Assembly (NCBI GenBank): GCA_951394405.1
Contig: OX596343.1
Span: 930,001-994,000, forward strand
Direction of reading: 5' to 3'
Length of the DNA stretch: 64,000 nt
Source of the DNA: Coprinellus micaceus
Taxonomy: Eukaryota > Basidiomycota > Agaricomycetes > Agaricales > Psathyrellaceae
In this document: positions 17,437 through 28,659 of the stretch, one piece after another
Layout: the number at the start of each line of letters is the position of its first letter
Position numbering within the stretch: position 1 is the first letter of the stretch
Notes under the pieces: model-generated
What the model was told of the DNA's origin: nothing
Databases searched by the model: none
What the model saw: the letters and a program-made list of their open reading frames with translations, nothing else
Made by a program: the position numbers and the translations under genes

Positions 17437-18430
17437 CAGTACTTCACACTCCCCCACTTGTCTAATTGGACTCCATTGGAGTCCAGCCACCCCATTGGAT
17501 ATCCAGCCTGGGGGGGCTGGGGTCCATTGGAGTCCAGTGGAAACCCAATGAACCCCAACCAAGTCTAGCCCACCCCAGCCCACTCCAATTGGACTCCAAC
17601 CCAAGTCCAACCAAGTCCAACCAACTCTGTCCAGACTCCAGGATGAAATGTTTGGTAGTGATTGGACTCCAACTAGACTCCAATTGGAGTCCAATGAGAC
17701 ACTAGCCACATCTGTCTTTTATACAACTGTAGGCTGTGTGAGAAATCATTATCTTTCCCACAGTTGTCACCAGTTATCATCACACTCATATCAGACCCCC
17801 TGAATGCAAATATAGTAACTGAATCAAATTACCAGTCTTTAGATTTTGGATCAGCCCTGACATCAAATCAACATATGCATGACATCACATCTCATAAACA
17901 GGTAAGAAAGGAATTTTTTCATTATTTTTCCAGAATTTTCCAGAATTAATGTGGCAGAATAAGGTTACATGTCAAATTTGTCATAATAATTATGATGTCA
18001 TATTTCCCAAACAAGAATGATGGGAATATTTTCGGTAATTTTCCCGATTTTTCCGGAATTAATGTGACAGAATGATATCATATGTCAAAATAGCACAGCC
18101 ACAGTTTCCCATACCCACGCTTTTGCCCCACTTGGGTCATGGGTCCCCACTGGAACTCCATTGGAGTCCAATGAGATTTTGTCTAATGGACCCCAAATTG
18201 CAACCCCAATGGTGTCTTGTGAGTCTAGGCTGGGGAAACTGTTATTTTTGGTCCAATTGGAGTCCAATGTGTGAATTTTGGGTGGTAGATTGGGGTTGGT
18301 TGGGGTGGGCTAGGCCCAATGGCATAGAATTTGGGGGGCAGTCTACCCAACAACCCCAATTGGACTCCAATGGACCCCATTGGATACCCAATGGAGTCCA
18401 ATTAGAGAAGTGGGGCACAGTAAAGTACTC
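17437..18430 (-). mobile_element. non-autonomous TIR element, copy 2 (994 bp, inverted relative to copy 1)
   Basis: The copy begins CAGTACTTCACACTCCCCCA and ends, read inward from the right, GAGTACTTTACTGTGCCCCA. Both ends pass into repeated ATTGGACTCC/GGAGTCCAAT palindromes. The middle is AT-rich, with GACATCA and TGATATCA words and GGAAAATTC runs. No protein is encoded. The 8 bases on the left (CATGGCTA) and right (AACGTCAT) do not match, unlike copies 1, 3 and 4. This copy therefore probably results from recombination between two insertions. Confidence 0.85.
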
Positions 18431-19765
18431 AACGTCATTGGCACTGTCCTTCCACGCCCCGTCACCCCACCAAACCCCGCCTCTGCACCCTCGACTCCCC
18501 CGCGCCGCCTCACTGCCTCCACGACCCCTCTCGTACCCCAACCGCCCCCATACAGTGTCCCTCGTGGCGCTTCAAGGTGAGTACGCACTCCGTTCGGCGT
18601 TCTCACCCACCCCTGACCGCCACGTCACCACGCAGACCCAGCCCCAGGATCTCCGGAAAGCCCGGAACAGCGGGCGCCAGCTCTCGCAGCCCACCACCCA
18701 CCTCCCTCGCCTCCCCACCACCACCGACTACCCCCACGGACGACTTCCATCACATCCCCAACCCCCACCACCACCTAATCACCTCCCACAATCCAGGGAG
18801 CGCCCGGAATGGCACTCGCGCCACCGGGTCCCCACCCAATGCCCCGCGAACCCCCGCGGCCTGCTCGCTACCCCCAAGACCCATCCCGCAACCACCACCC
18901 ACCACCACGCGTCCGTAGGGACATTCCCAGGTGAGCCCACCCCGTTCGGCTTCGTCACCGCCCACTGACTGCCAGGTCAGCAGCCCGAACAGCGCGGGAG
19001 GCCCTCGCACGACCCGACTCGCCCATCCTCGACTCCCACCCGCTGCCCAAGGACCCCGCCGACCTCCTCCCCCAACCCACCATCCCCCACCGTCCCCCAA
19101 CCCACCATCCCCCACCGTCCCCCAATCGCCACCAGCGACTGCCCGGGTACCCCCGGAAGCGCACGAACCAGCCCGGGAGCCGCCACCGAGGCCCAAATGC
19201 CGCACGCACAGCCTCCAACACCCACCAACGGCCCCCACCCGCTGCCTGCCGACCCCGCCGACCTGCTCCCCACCCCGCCACCATCGCCGGGTCACCACCA
19301 GCGACCCGTAACCACCTACACGCTGTCCAAGTGACCGGCCGACCCCTCCACCTCCTCGCAACCCCCGAATCCCCCTGCCGCGGCCACCAGCGACCCACAA
19401 ACGTCCCTGTGGACGTTCCCAGGTGCATACGCCGTCTTCAGTGCTCTCACTGCACACTCACGGCCCTGTCAGTGCACGGAACGAACAGCCGAGCGACTTC
19501 ACGGGTGTAAACGCCACACGCGTGGCCTTCAACGCCCACCCACGGCCCCCACACCCCTCGAAACGACCCCGCTGACTGCCTCCCTTGCCTCCACTGCCCA
19601 CTAACCACTTTGGGCAACACTGGGAGTGCACAGAAACGCACCCCGTGCATCCCCGTCACCAACCGACTCCCTTTCACCTGGACTCTGCCCTCTCACAACC
19701 CCCAAGACCCCCTCTGCTGTACCAGAACCCCATCGTTCAACCCCCCAATACCCACACAATCACCT
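18431..19765. repeat. C-rich, G-poor block with three degenerate repeat units
   Basis: For about 1.3 kb the plus strand is dominated by C and A with CCCC runs, a very strong strand asymmetry. A unit starting around TTCCCAGGTGAG, then CACCCCGTTCGGC and TCACC, recurs near 18568, 18920 and 19410 (spacings about 355 and 490 bp). Long open frames occur on both strands but shift and have repetitive Pro- or Gly-rich products, so I do not call a gene. It directly precedes the gene at 19770 and may be its 5' region. Confidence 0.55.
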
Positions 19766-19769
19766 TCCA

Positions 19770-22094
19770 TGAAGCATCGCAATAATCCAGCTGCCCATCA
19801 TGGCAAGACACCACCTCCTGATCGCCGCAAGCGTGCCGGAACACTGTCGTCCCCACCTAGCAAGCCCAAGGTCAAGCGGATCCGAAAGGATACTACAGAG
19901 GAGGAGGGGGATGATGATGAACCCAGCACGAGTGTTCGCCGAAGCACCAGGGTGCCAGGCAAAGTGAAGAAGGAGCAGAAGGAGAGGCAGAAGGCTGGGA
20001 GGCCAAGAGGAAAGCTCGGGAGGAGGAAGACCATAGTGAGGAGGAGGAACCTGGGCCTTGTCGATCAACCAGGGGCAAGGCAGTCAAGGAGGAGGTTAGT
20101 CAGGAGACTCCTGAGCCTCGTCATCGATTGACTAGGGGTAAGGCTACCAAGGATGAGGAAGTAAATGAGGATGAAGGAAGTGAGGAGGATGAGGATGAGG
20201 ATGAGGATGAGGCTGCTCCTGCAACCCGCTCTCAGTAAGTGTTTCATTCATTGATTTGTTTCTTATAGCTGATGCTCTTGTTAGATCAAAGGGCACCTCG
20301 AAGACTGGAGAAACTTCCACTGCGAAGGCCCCCAAGAAGCTGGCTCTCAAGGAGCCAGCCCTGAAGCCCAAGCCCAAGCCCAAGACGTGAGTATCAATCA
20401 TTTGTTTTGGTTTACCACATGAGTATTATCCCTTATTTGTCTGTGACCATGAGTTGAGGTGCCCTTGCGAGGCTTGCCAGTGACAGTACCTCCCTTGCAG
20501 TCCAGATAGACCCCTGTTTTTATTTTATTTTAATTCTTTAGTTATACCGTAACTCACTGTGCTACTGTAGTGCTGAGCAGAAGCTTGAGGCCCTTGGGGT
20601 CTCTGTTGCACCTCCTCCTCGTCCTTTTGAGGGCATATCTGGTAGTGGTGGAACTGCATTGCACCCTAAGCGCCAAGTAGTGAAGCCCGAGTCCTTCATT
20701 CCGTCATAGTTGATGCACCATGCTGACCCTGGCTCAGACAAAAGCAGCCCATCCACTGAGCAGAGCATCACTGGCTCTGACAGTTCTCAACCTGGTTCTC
20801 CTGCTCCCTTAGAGGAGATTCCTCTTCCTTCAGATCCCAATAGTCCCAAGCCAGCCTCTCATCCAGCCAGCCTTCCACCTTCCTGTCCTGATAGTCCCAA
20901 GCCTGCCTCTCCACCGCCTAACCCTCCACCCCAGCCACGACATAGCTCTTCTCGTGCAGTTGGCAGTATACTTAGGGACAACCAGGCAAATTACGATCTT
21001 GCTGAAGCTAAGGAGGAGCAGAGGGATATGTTAATTGGTGGAAAGGCGATGGTGTTCATTCTACAGGGCACCTATAACCCTGAAATCACACCTCCTCCAA
21101 CCACAGGTACCCGTCTCATGATTGACTACCTTCCCACCATCGGTCAAGTTCTTGAGCCTCTGGGCACAAGAATCCCATACATTAAGAGTATGTCCCCCTA
21201 TTTTATTTATACCCTTTCTATTGCTGAATGTTCTATAGAAACTCAGAGTTCTGTGGGCCGGGACCAAGTTGTTCATGTCTGGATGGCACCCTACAAGTTC
21301 TGGGAGCCTCTTGGCCATTACGAGGATGCCATTAAGAATACTGGTGAAGTTTCATGGACTGTTGTCAACAACATGCCGACTGTCTATGTGCTCCTGGTAT
21401 GTTTACACTTCCACATCTTTTCTGTCCTAATTCTGACTGGATCTTTAGACTGATTGGGAAATTGGCTGCGAACCCATGGCCTCTATTGCCCCTTCTCCCT
21501 CCACATCCACTTTTCCTGCCTCTATTGCCCTTGGTCATCGAAGCACCTCCCAATTCTCGTCTCGTTCAGCAACTCCTTCCTCCACAGCCACTGCACCCTA
21601 CTCTGATTCTACTAAAATTGAACTCATGACTCTTCTTGAAGTTCCCAATTCCCAATGACCCAGACCTTGTCGAACCCACCACCATCAAGGATGTCCAAAA
21701 GGGCTACAGATGCTATCAAGCCCTGCTCAAGGCCGCCCAAGTACTCACTGAGAAGAAGACCCAGGAGAAGTTCAGGGTGGCATGTGCAATGGTGAAGCAG
21801 GAGCACATCGACAGCCTTTTTTTTGGCAAGAAGAATGTTTATAACTACAAGAACCCCTTCAAGCAGTTTCTAGGCCATGTTACTATCAACGCCCATCCCG
21901 ACTTTCATCGCATGCAGCTCTGGCTGCTGGACGCTCCTGGAGCACCAGAGCCAAAGGAGATCTGGGGTGCATTTTACAAGGGGGGGAAGGAACAGGGACT
22001 CACAGACTTCACTAGTTGGCAGGCTGATCTGGTTGGAAAGATCACTCCTCCAAAGGATACAAAGAGGTCTCATAAGAAGAAGCAGAAGGAGTAA
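19770..22094 (+). pseudogene. nuclear-type basic/acidic protein gene next to KDZ transposase, decayed
   Basis: Not recognised as a named family. Exon 1 from 19770 encodes a basic start with KPKVKRIRK and an AT-hook-like GRPRGKLGRRK. A neighbouring frame then takes over with repeated RSTRGK-type motifs and an acidic EDEDEDEDE run, implying a frameshift near 20000. Later exons give Pro/Ser-rich sequence and a folded part (QANYDLAEAKEEQRDMLIGG, VWMAPYKFWEPLGHYEDAI). The last exon (about 21640-22094) contains KTQEKFRVACAMVKQEHID and ends in a lysine-rich tail. An in-frame TAG at about 20707 breaks it. The gene is codirectional with the transposase at 23120 and may be an accessory gene of the same element. 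Confidence 0.45.
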
Positions 22095-22136
22095 GCGATC
22101 CATTCCTGGTTTGGTTTTGTCTTTTATCTAAATTGT

Positions 22137-23069
22137 GAGTACTTTACTGTGCCCCACTTCTCTAATTGGACTCCATTGGAGTCCAATTGGGGTCATTGGG
22201 TAGACTGCCCCCCAAATTTTATGCCATTGGGCCTAGCCCACCCCAACCAACCCCAATCTACCACCCAAAATTCACACGTTGGACTCCAATTGGACCCAAA
22301 AAGATGGTTTCCCCAGCCTAGACTGACAAGACACCATTGGGGTTGCGATTTGGGGTCCATTAGACAAAATCTCGTTGGACTCCACTGGAGTCCAATGGGG
22401 ACCCATGGCCCAAGCCAGAGAAAAAGCGTGGGTATGGGAAACTGTGGCTGTGCTATTTTGACATATGATATCATTCTGTCACATTAATTCCGGAAAAATC
22501 GGGAAAAATACTGAAAATATTCCCATCATTCTTGTTTGGGAAGTATGACATCATAATTGTTATGACAAATTTGACATGTAACCTTATTCCATCACATTAA
22601 TTCTGGAAAATTCGGGAAAAATACTGAAAATATTCCTATCTTACCCATTTATGACATATGATGTCATGCATATGTTGATTTGATGTCAGGGCTGATCCAA
22701 AATCTAAAGACTGGTNNNNNNNNNNNNNNNNNNNNNNNNNNNNNNNNNNNNNNNNNNNNNNNNNNNNNNNNNNNNNNNNNNNNNNNNNNNNNNNNNNNNN
22801 NNNNNNNNNNNNNNNNNNNNNNNNNNNNNNNNNNNNNNNNNNNNNNNNNNNNNNNNNNNNNNNNNNNNNNNNNNNNNNNNNNNNNNNNNNNNNNNNNNNN
22901 NNNNNNNNNNNNNNNAATTGGAGTGGGCTGGGGTGGGCTAGACTTGGTTGGGGTTCATTGGGTTTCCACTGGACTCCAATGGACCCCAGCCCCCCCAGGC
23001 TGGATATCCAATGGGGTGGCTGGACTCCAATGGAGTCCAATTAGACAAGTGGGGGAGTGTGAAGTACTG
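22137..23069 (+). mobile_element. non-autonomous TIR element, copy 3 (contains assembly gap)
   Basis: The left end is GAGTACTTTACTGTGCCCCA, and the right end read inward is CAGTACTTCACACTCCCCCA. Exact 8-bp duplications TAAATTGT flank it at 22129-22136 and 23070-23077. It lies between the accessory gene and the KDZ transposase in the same orientation as copy 1. Its middle keeps the single, undisturbed version of the 75-bp segment that is doubled in copy 1. Confidence 0.9.
22716..22915. other. assembly gap, 200 N
   Basis: A run of exactly 200 N interrupts copy 3. In copy 1 the same interval (11632-11871) holds 240 bp, so the gap is a placeholder and the true length is probably about 240 bp. 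Confidence 0.95.
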
Positions 23070-23119
23070 TAAATTGTCATACACATTTTCGTAGCTTCTT
23101 TTCATCAGTTATCTTTGGC

Positions 23120-25268
23120 TTGTCTATGCTATCCTGCTCTATGTGCTCTGTCTTTGGCTTGGCTTTTGTTCTCCTTGCTTTGATCCCATCTGTATCTGCG
23201 TATGTGCCTACCTCCCCTACCTCCCCCTTCCCAGACATTACCTTTGCTACATTCTCCTCCTTCATCACTGGCAACTTTAACTCGGATATTTCTCTGGCAA
23301 CTGTGCTTGTACTTCTCTCGAGCTTCACTGAAAATCCTGAGCTTCTCAATCTCCATGGGTGACAACAACACTCCAAAGTCCAAGGTAAGAACCACTCTTC
23401 ACTCTCAACTTGGATGATGATGTTCTCCCATCTCTTGCTTGGCAAGCGGCTTAGAGATGAATGGAGGGAACTATTTCATCCTGCTGATCGTGTCTATCTG
23501 GCTGACAATGAGCCATACAATACCACTGCTGTCAATGCTCTGTCAACAAAGCTCAACGGTCTGGTCTCTGTACTGGGCCTCAATGCTTTTAAGCATACTG
23601 GAAAGCTTCGTCATCGGCGAAGGGAGATTTCATACAAGGATACTGAACCTCTGCGTCTGATCCTGTCTCAGTCATATGAGTGCGATGCAGAGGGTTGTTC
23701 CCGATACTCCCTCAGTCAGAATACAAAGTATTCCCAGGTTCCCAAGGTCAACCTGATCAGAGTCTCTGATTCAGTCAAGGCATGGGTACTGCATGGACAC
23801 TGTGATTGTTGCAAAACATCATACTATGCAGACCACACTTGCTTCCGTGAGTCTGACACAGACGAGTGGCAGCAGTCAATCTTGAGCTCAGCTCGATTTG
23901 TCAAGCTTGGCCAATCCACTTGGGCTGACCGGGCCTTCACCACCTCTGTTCTGAATGCCACTTATAGCTTCCATGCCTCTACCTCTGCATTTGCGGAGTT
24001 TTGGAGTACAAGCTTTGGAGATCAGGCCAACACTACTGTCACACGTCGCCATGTCTAGCAGGCCTTCATCTCCGAATCTATTGCTATGGTTGCCCAAGAT
24101 CTTCCAGAGAACAACTTGGTGGTTTCTGATACTGCAGACATTGACGAGGTCACTACTGCGGCTTTCACCCAACTTGGCAATGGAGGTATCATCCAAGCTG
24201 CTCAAGGGCATACCTGCGATGAGTGTTGTCAGAAGAGGAGATTTGGACCCAATGAGCAGCACTTGAATGCAGATCTCTATGATCCGGTTCGAATGTGTGT
24301 TGTGGATGGGATTGTGATGTCTTCAACAGTATGTCACTCATCTTTTTGAGAAAGTGTCTCCTATAACTTATTTTTCAAACCCAGCATTGTGCCTATGATG
24401 GCTGTCAAGCCACACTGGCGAACGCTCGTGGTGAAGCTTTCTGCGAGTATCACCGCCAGCTCTATGGCAACCGTTGTCGTGTCTGTGACTGCCATCTTCC
24501 CTCTATGATTGGTACACAGGCATGTGTCCATCGTCAGAGAGAATGGGAGCACCACCAGGATACGCATAGTAGAGCCAGCCTTGCTGGAGTACATCGCATG
24601 ATCTCTAGGCCTCAGGAACGTGTTCCTTGGCAGAATCCCTGCCAGGTAGCTGAGGTTCAAGCCCATGACCAACCTGCACCTGAAGATGAGGATGCTGGCG
24701 TCCTGCACAAGCACATCTTTTCTCCTGCCAGGTACTACTGCACAGAGACTGCATGCTACCCATGTGGTGCTGTCATTGCATGGACTCTGTTTGACCGGAG
24801 CGAATCCCCCACCAACATCCTTCGTTTCTTGGCCACCATCTTCTCCACCCCCCAGTCTCATCCTGATTACATTTGTGTTGACAAGGGGTGTCAGATTCTC
24901 AGGACTGCTGTGGTCAATGGGAGCTTCAAGACAACTTGGAAGGATACCAGGTTTATTGTGGACACCTATCACTACTCTAACCACAAGCGCACTGACAACC
25001 TGTGTCAAACCTGGTGCAACCCCTCTCCCCTTGATGGTAGCCAGCCCAACCTTGTTGTTCAAGACATTGACCACAATGGAGAGCCATACTACAGGCGTGC
25101 TTTCAACACTCAGGCATCAGAACAACTTAATACCTGGATTGCAGGCTTTGCTGGGATTCTCAAGCACATGACAATTCACAACTTCAACTGGTTCTTGCAT
25201 GCAATGTTGTATTTGCATATAAGCGGGTTATTGCTGCACAGGAGAAGAAGAAGCAGGCTGCATAGATG
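23120..25268 (+). pseudogene. KDZ-type transposase with CxC5- and CxC6-like cysteine clusters, decayed
   Basis: The N-terminal exon (TFATFSSFITGNFNSDISLA) fits the leader of CxC5 proteins. After an intron at about 23381 comes a CxC5-like region with YECDAEGCSRYSL and HGHCDCCKTSYYADHTCF. After a further intron (about 24331-24385) a CxC6-like region follows: HCAYDGCQATLANARGEAFC, then RQLYGNRCRVCDC. The DDE-type catalytic half includes YYCTETACYPCGAVIAWTLF, YICVDKGCQILR, VDTYHYSNHKRTDNLC and AFNTQASEQLNTWIAGF. Defects are a TAG stop at about 24056 in an otherwise conserved stretch and a frameshift near 25210, after which the expected KRVIAAQEKKKQA tail lies in another frame. The C-H-x-C patterns and order are characteristic of KDZ-associated proteins of Agaricomycetes. 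Confidence 0.75.
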
Positions 25269-25584
25269 ATAGGAGAGGTGTTGAGGAGTGATGGGAGTTG
25301 TTGCTGGACTGATTTTTTTTGTTGCTTTATTATGCTATCTTGTCTTGTCATGGACTTGTTTTATCTTCAGACAGCCTTTTTTTTTGTACTATACTTGTCT
25401 CTTCCTTCTCATATGGCCTCACTGTTCCTCTGATGACTCACCTTTACTTATGCTTGTCCCCTTGACTTGTTTTAATACAGCTATACTCCTGTTGTGGTCG
25501 TCACATCTGTACTACATTTGTACTGTATTGGATTGGTTGTGTTTTTGGTTCAAAGTTGCTCATACCTCTACATCAAATTAGATA
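25269..25584. other. T-rich 3' flank of the KDZ gene, no gene
   Basis: The stretch is T-rich and gives hydrophobic translations that resemble no family. I read it as untranslated or decayed transposon DNA. Confidence 0.5.
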
Positions 25585-26053
25585 AATTCCGGTTGGGGTC
25601 CAATAGAGTCTTGTTGGAGTCCAGTTGGAGTCAAGTTAGAGTTGAGCTGAAAGTCAATCCATACTGAACATATTTACACTAGTCGGTAGGACTGAGGATG
25701 TTTGCTAGTTGGAGTCTAGTTGGAGTTTGGTTGGAGTCCAGTTGGACTCACAGAGTCTAGTTAGACATGAATGTGGACTTTTAGAGCAAGTCCTGATTGG
25801 GGCCCAATTGGAGTCTAGTTGGAGTCCAATCACTACCAACAATTTTTGTCTGGAGTCTGGACAGAGTTGGTTGGACTTGGTTGGACTTGGGTTGGAGTCC
25901 AATTGGAGTGGGCTGGGGTGGGCTAGACTTGGTTGGGGTTCATTGGGTTTCCAATGGACTCCACTGGACTCCAGCCCTCCCAGGCTGGATCCCAATGGGG
26001 TGACTGGACCCCAATAGAGTCCAATTAGACAAGTGGGGGAGTGTGAAGTACTG
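25585..26053 (+). mobile_element. half copy of the TIR family (right end only), copy 5
   Basis: The last 240 bp match the right part of copies 1 and 3, ending GTGGGGGAGTGTGAAGTACTG at 26053. Upstream the copy contains extra TTGGAGTCYAGTTGGAGT repeats in one orientation, more than other copies. No left terminus of this family lies upstream in the correct position and no target duplication was found. It begins about 300 bp after the KDZ transposase, so it could be the right end of the KDZ element itself. Confidence 0.6.
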
Positions 26054-26241
26054 AGCCACACACCCAATATTGGCTGGAAGTCATTGGTCTTCCACTGGAT
26101 GTCCAGTGGATTTAAGAGGGTGGACATCCACTGAACAATCCAGTGAAATTTTGGCTGGACAATTTGAGCAAATTTGGAAGAGAAAGGCCAGTGAATGTCC
26201 ACTGGATTCCTACAGGCAAAATGGAGGAGTGTGAAGTACTT
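26054..26241 (+). repeat. second right-type terminus with different subterminal palindromes
   Basis: This block ends GGAGGAGTGTGAAGTACTT at 26241, nearly the same terminus as copy 5 just before it. Its internal palindromes are different, of the form CCACTGGATGTCCAGTGG, with TTTTGGCTGGACAATT words. It appears to be the end of a related element that shares terminal bases but has its own binding repeats. Confidence 0.5.
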
Positions 26242-26566
26242 GCACTAAGGTGTTAGGGGTAGACAAGGAGGTGGAGGATGACAAGATTGGAAGAGGTGGC
26301 TATGTTGAAGAAGGCACTGCTGCTGGCATATTGGAGGGTTGGTGAAGAAAGTAAGGCTGGTTGTATCTATCACAAACTAATCTGCCTGTTTCACCAGCAG
26401 TCTATTGGTTGGGGGTGGTCAGTACAAACAATAAAACCCATAAAAAGACTGTTTCTCACCTGAGTCCGAACAATGTCGTTTGAAAACATGGACCCATCAG
26501 ATCACTCAGGACACAACCTGACCCTGGGTATAACACCTGGGCCCTGTGTGAGGTGTTGACCGTCTG
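26242..26566. other. spacer without recognisable gene
   Basis: Between two transposon ends, 325 bp show only short unconserved frames. I see no feature here. Confidence 0.4.
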
Positions 26567-27561
26567 CAGTACTTCACACTCCCCCACTTGTCTAATTGGA
26601 CTCCATTGGAGTCCAGCCACCCCATTGGATATCCAGCCTGGGGGGGCTGGGGTCCATTGGAGTCCAGTGGAAACCCAATGAACCCCAACCAAGTCTAGCC
26701 CACCCCAGCCCACTCCAATTGGACTCCAACCCAAGTCCAACCCAAGTCCAACCAACTCTGTCCAGACTCCAGGGTGAAATGTTTGGTAGTGATTGGATGC
26801 CAACTAGACTCCAGTTGGAGTCCAATGAGACACTAGCCACATCTGTCTTTTATGCAACTGTAGGCTGTGTGAAAAATCATTATCTTTCCCACAGTTGTCA
26901 CCAGTTATCATCACACTCATATCAGACCCCCTGAATGCAAATATAGTAACTGAATCAAATTAGCAGTCTTTAGATTTTGGATCAGCCCTGACATCAAATC
27001 AACATATGCATGACATCATATCTCATAAACAGGTAAGATAGGAATTTTTTCAGTATTTTTCCAGAATTTTCCAGAATTAATGTGGCGGAATAAGGTTACA
27101 TGTCAAATTTGTCATAATAATTATGATGTCATATTTCCCAAACAAGAATGGTGGGAATATTTTCGGTAATTTTCCCGATTTTTCCGGAATTAATGTGACA
27201 GAATGATATCATATGTCAAAATAGCACAGCCACAGTTTTCCATACCCACGCTTTTGCCCCACTTGGGTCACAGGTCCCCACTGGAACTCCATTGGAGTCC
27301 AATGAGATTTTGTCTAATGGACCCCAAATTGCAACCCCAATGGTGTCTTGTGAGTCTAGGCTGTGGAAACTGTTATTTTTGGTCCAATTGGAGTCCGATG
27401 TGTGAATTTTGGGTGGTAGATTGGGGTTGGTTGGGGTGGGCTAGGCCCAATGGCATAGAATTTGGGGGGCAGTCTACCCAACAACCCCAATTGGACTCCA
27501 ATGGACCCCATTGGATACCCAATGGAGTCCAATTAGAGAAGTGGGGCACAGTAAAGTACTC
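26567..27561 (-). mobile_element. non-autonomous TIR element, copy 4 (995 bp)
   Basis: The copy is in the same orientation as copy 2 and nearly identical to it. It begins CAGTACTTCACACTCCCCCA and ends, read inward, GAGTACTTTACTGTGCCCCA. The flanks are ACCGTCTG (26559-26566) and ACCTTCTG (27562-27569), an 8-bp target duplication with one later substitution. It has no coding capacity. Confidence 0.9.
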
Positions 27562-28659
27562 ACCTTCTGCATGTCTGCATGGACACACATCCCCAGACTG
27601 GTAGATAGTCAAGTCAGGGAGGTGGAATAAAACAAGAGATCACAGAACTTACCATGTCTGCCAAGTCAACACAACAACACAGAGAGCATGGCCACATGGC
27701 CATCTCTGCCAGGTTCAAGTCTGGCATATGCCCTCAAGATCTTAAGATGGAGGGACAAGAAAAGGAAAGGAAGGGAATACAAATAACAACCACAAAGTAA
27801 GCCTGGTTTTATAGATAAAATCTGGCTCTTCTTGAAGGTGAAAGCACTAATTACCAGTTCCAGAAGAGAAGGTTGATTGCTGTCCATCAAACCTCTCCCC
27901 CTGAGGAAGCGTACTGGACATAGACTTTTAGTGCCTTAATTACAGCTCTATTCACCCAGCTTAACTTTCAGGTAAACAATAAAACAACAAGTAGGTACGC
28001 ACAGAAGACTCTTTCCTTCCCCAAAATCATTAGCAAATGGTCAAAAATATACCAAATGTGCAATGATTGGTGCTCCTTCTTGTTCTTGGAGGCACTGACA
28101 GGCGTCAACCCATCCCAGGCCAAGAGGGGGACCTGGTCCTCCTCCCAGATTGTGAAGGCCAAGGCCCATTAGGATCTCTTAAGGTTCATGGTTAAGATTG
28201 GCATAGAGGGAATGTAGAGGGAGAACACACAGAGATCAAACAATGAGGTTGGGATCAGTTCTGCCTAGCCTGATGCATTTTCAAACTCCGGCCCCCAGGG
28301 TGCCAGGAATGACCCCCTAGAAAAAGCCTCTAGGTCTCAAATAAGAGACAAATTTATATGGAACATAGTATATAGAGTCATTAAAGGGATTTGGAACCAG
28401 GTTTGTGTTTCCTCAACCCCTTTTGCAGCTACATCTAAGGCAAAGGGCTTGCTTACTAGGCTGATCACTACCCTTACAAGTGTCCCTTCCCCACAACTCC
28501 ATGGTCTCAAATAGTACTTAAATTATGTTGAAACATGTACTATCACAGCTTACTTACAGTTATGAGCAAAAATTGTGTTTCCCTCTGTACATTTAATTCT
28601 ACTATTGTGAGTGCAACCTAAGGACTGAATGTGACCCAGCCCTGTTCCAAAAGGGAAGG
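27562..28659. other. about 1.1 kb with no recognisable gene
   Basis: The translated frames are short and unlike known families. The segment precedes a polypurine-like tract and a possible LTR start at 28660, so it may be the decayed interior of an LTR element. Confidence 0.35.

Noticed and set aside
17434..17709. Trp/Gly-rich frames recurring in every 1-kb element (also at 11753, 23000, 25797 and 26592)
   Set aside because: They are translations of the GGAGTCCAATTGG repeats and are found in both orientations; no sign of selection for protein.
18750..19457. Gly-rich 235-codon minus-strand frame and Pro-rich plus-strand frames in the C-rich block
   Set aside because: All frames are open because the block almost lacks G or T on one strand; the translations are repetitive and shift between repeat units.
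25288..25581. Hydrophobic 97-codon frame that looks like a membrane protein
   Set aside because: The sequence is simply T-rich downstream of the KDZ gene; the hydrophobicity follows from base composition and no start context or family supports it.
17437..26053. A single 8.6-kb autonomous KDZ element bounded by copy 2's left end and copy 5's right end
   Set aside because: The terminal bases would be compatible inverted repeats, but the flanking 8-mers (CATGGCTA and AGCCACAC) do not match, and each end is better explained as part of a 1-kb copy.
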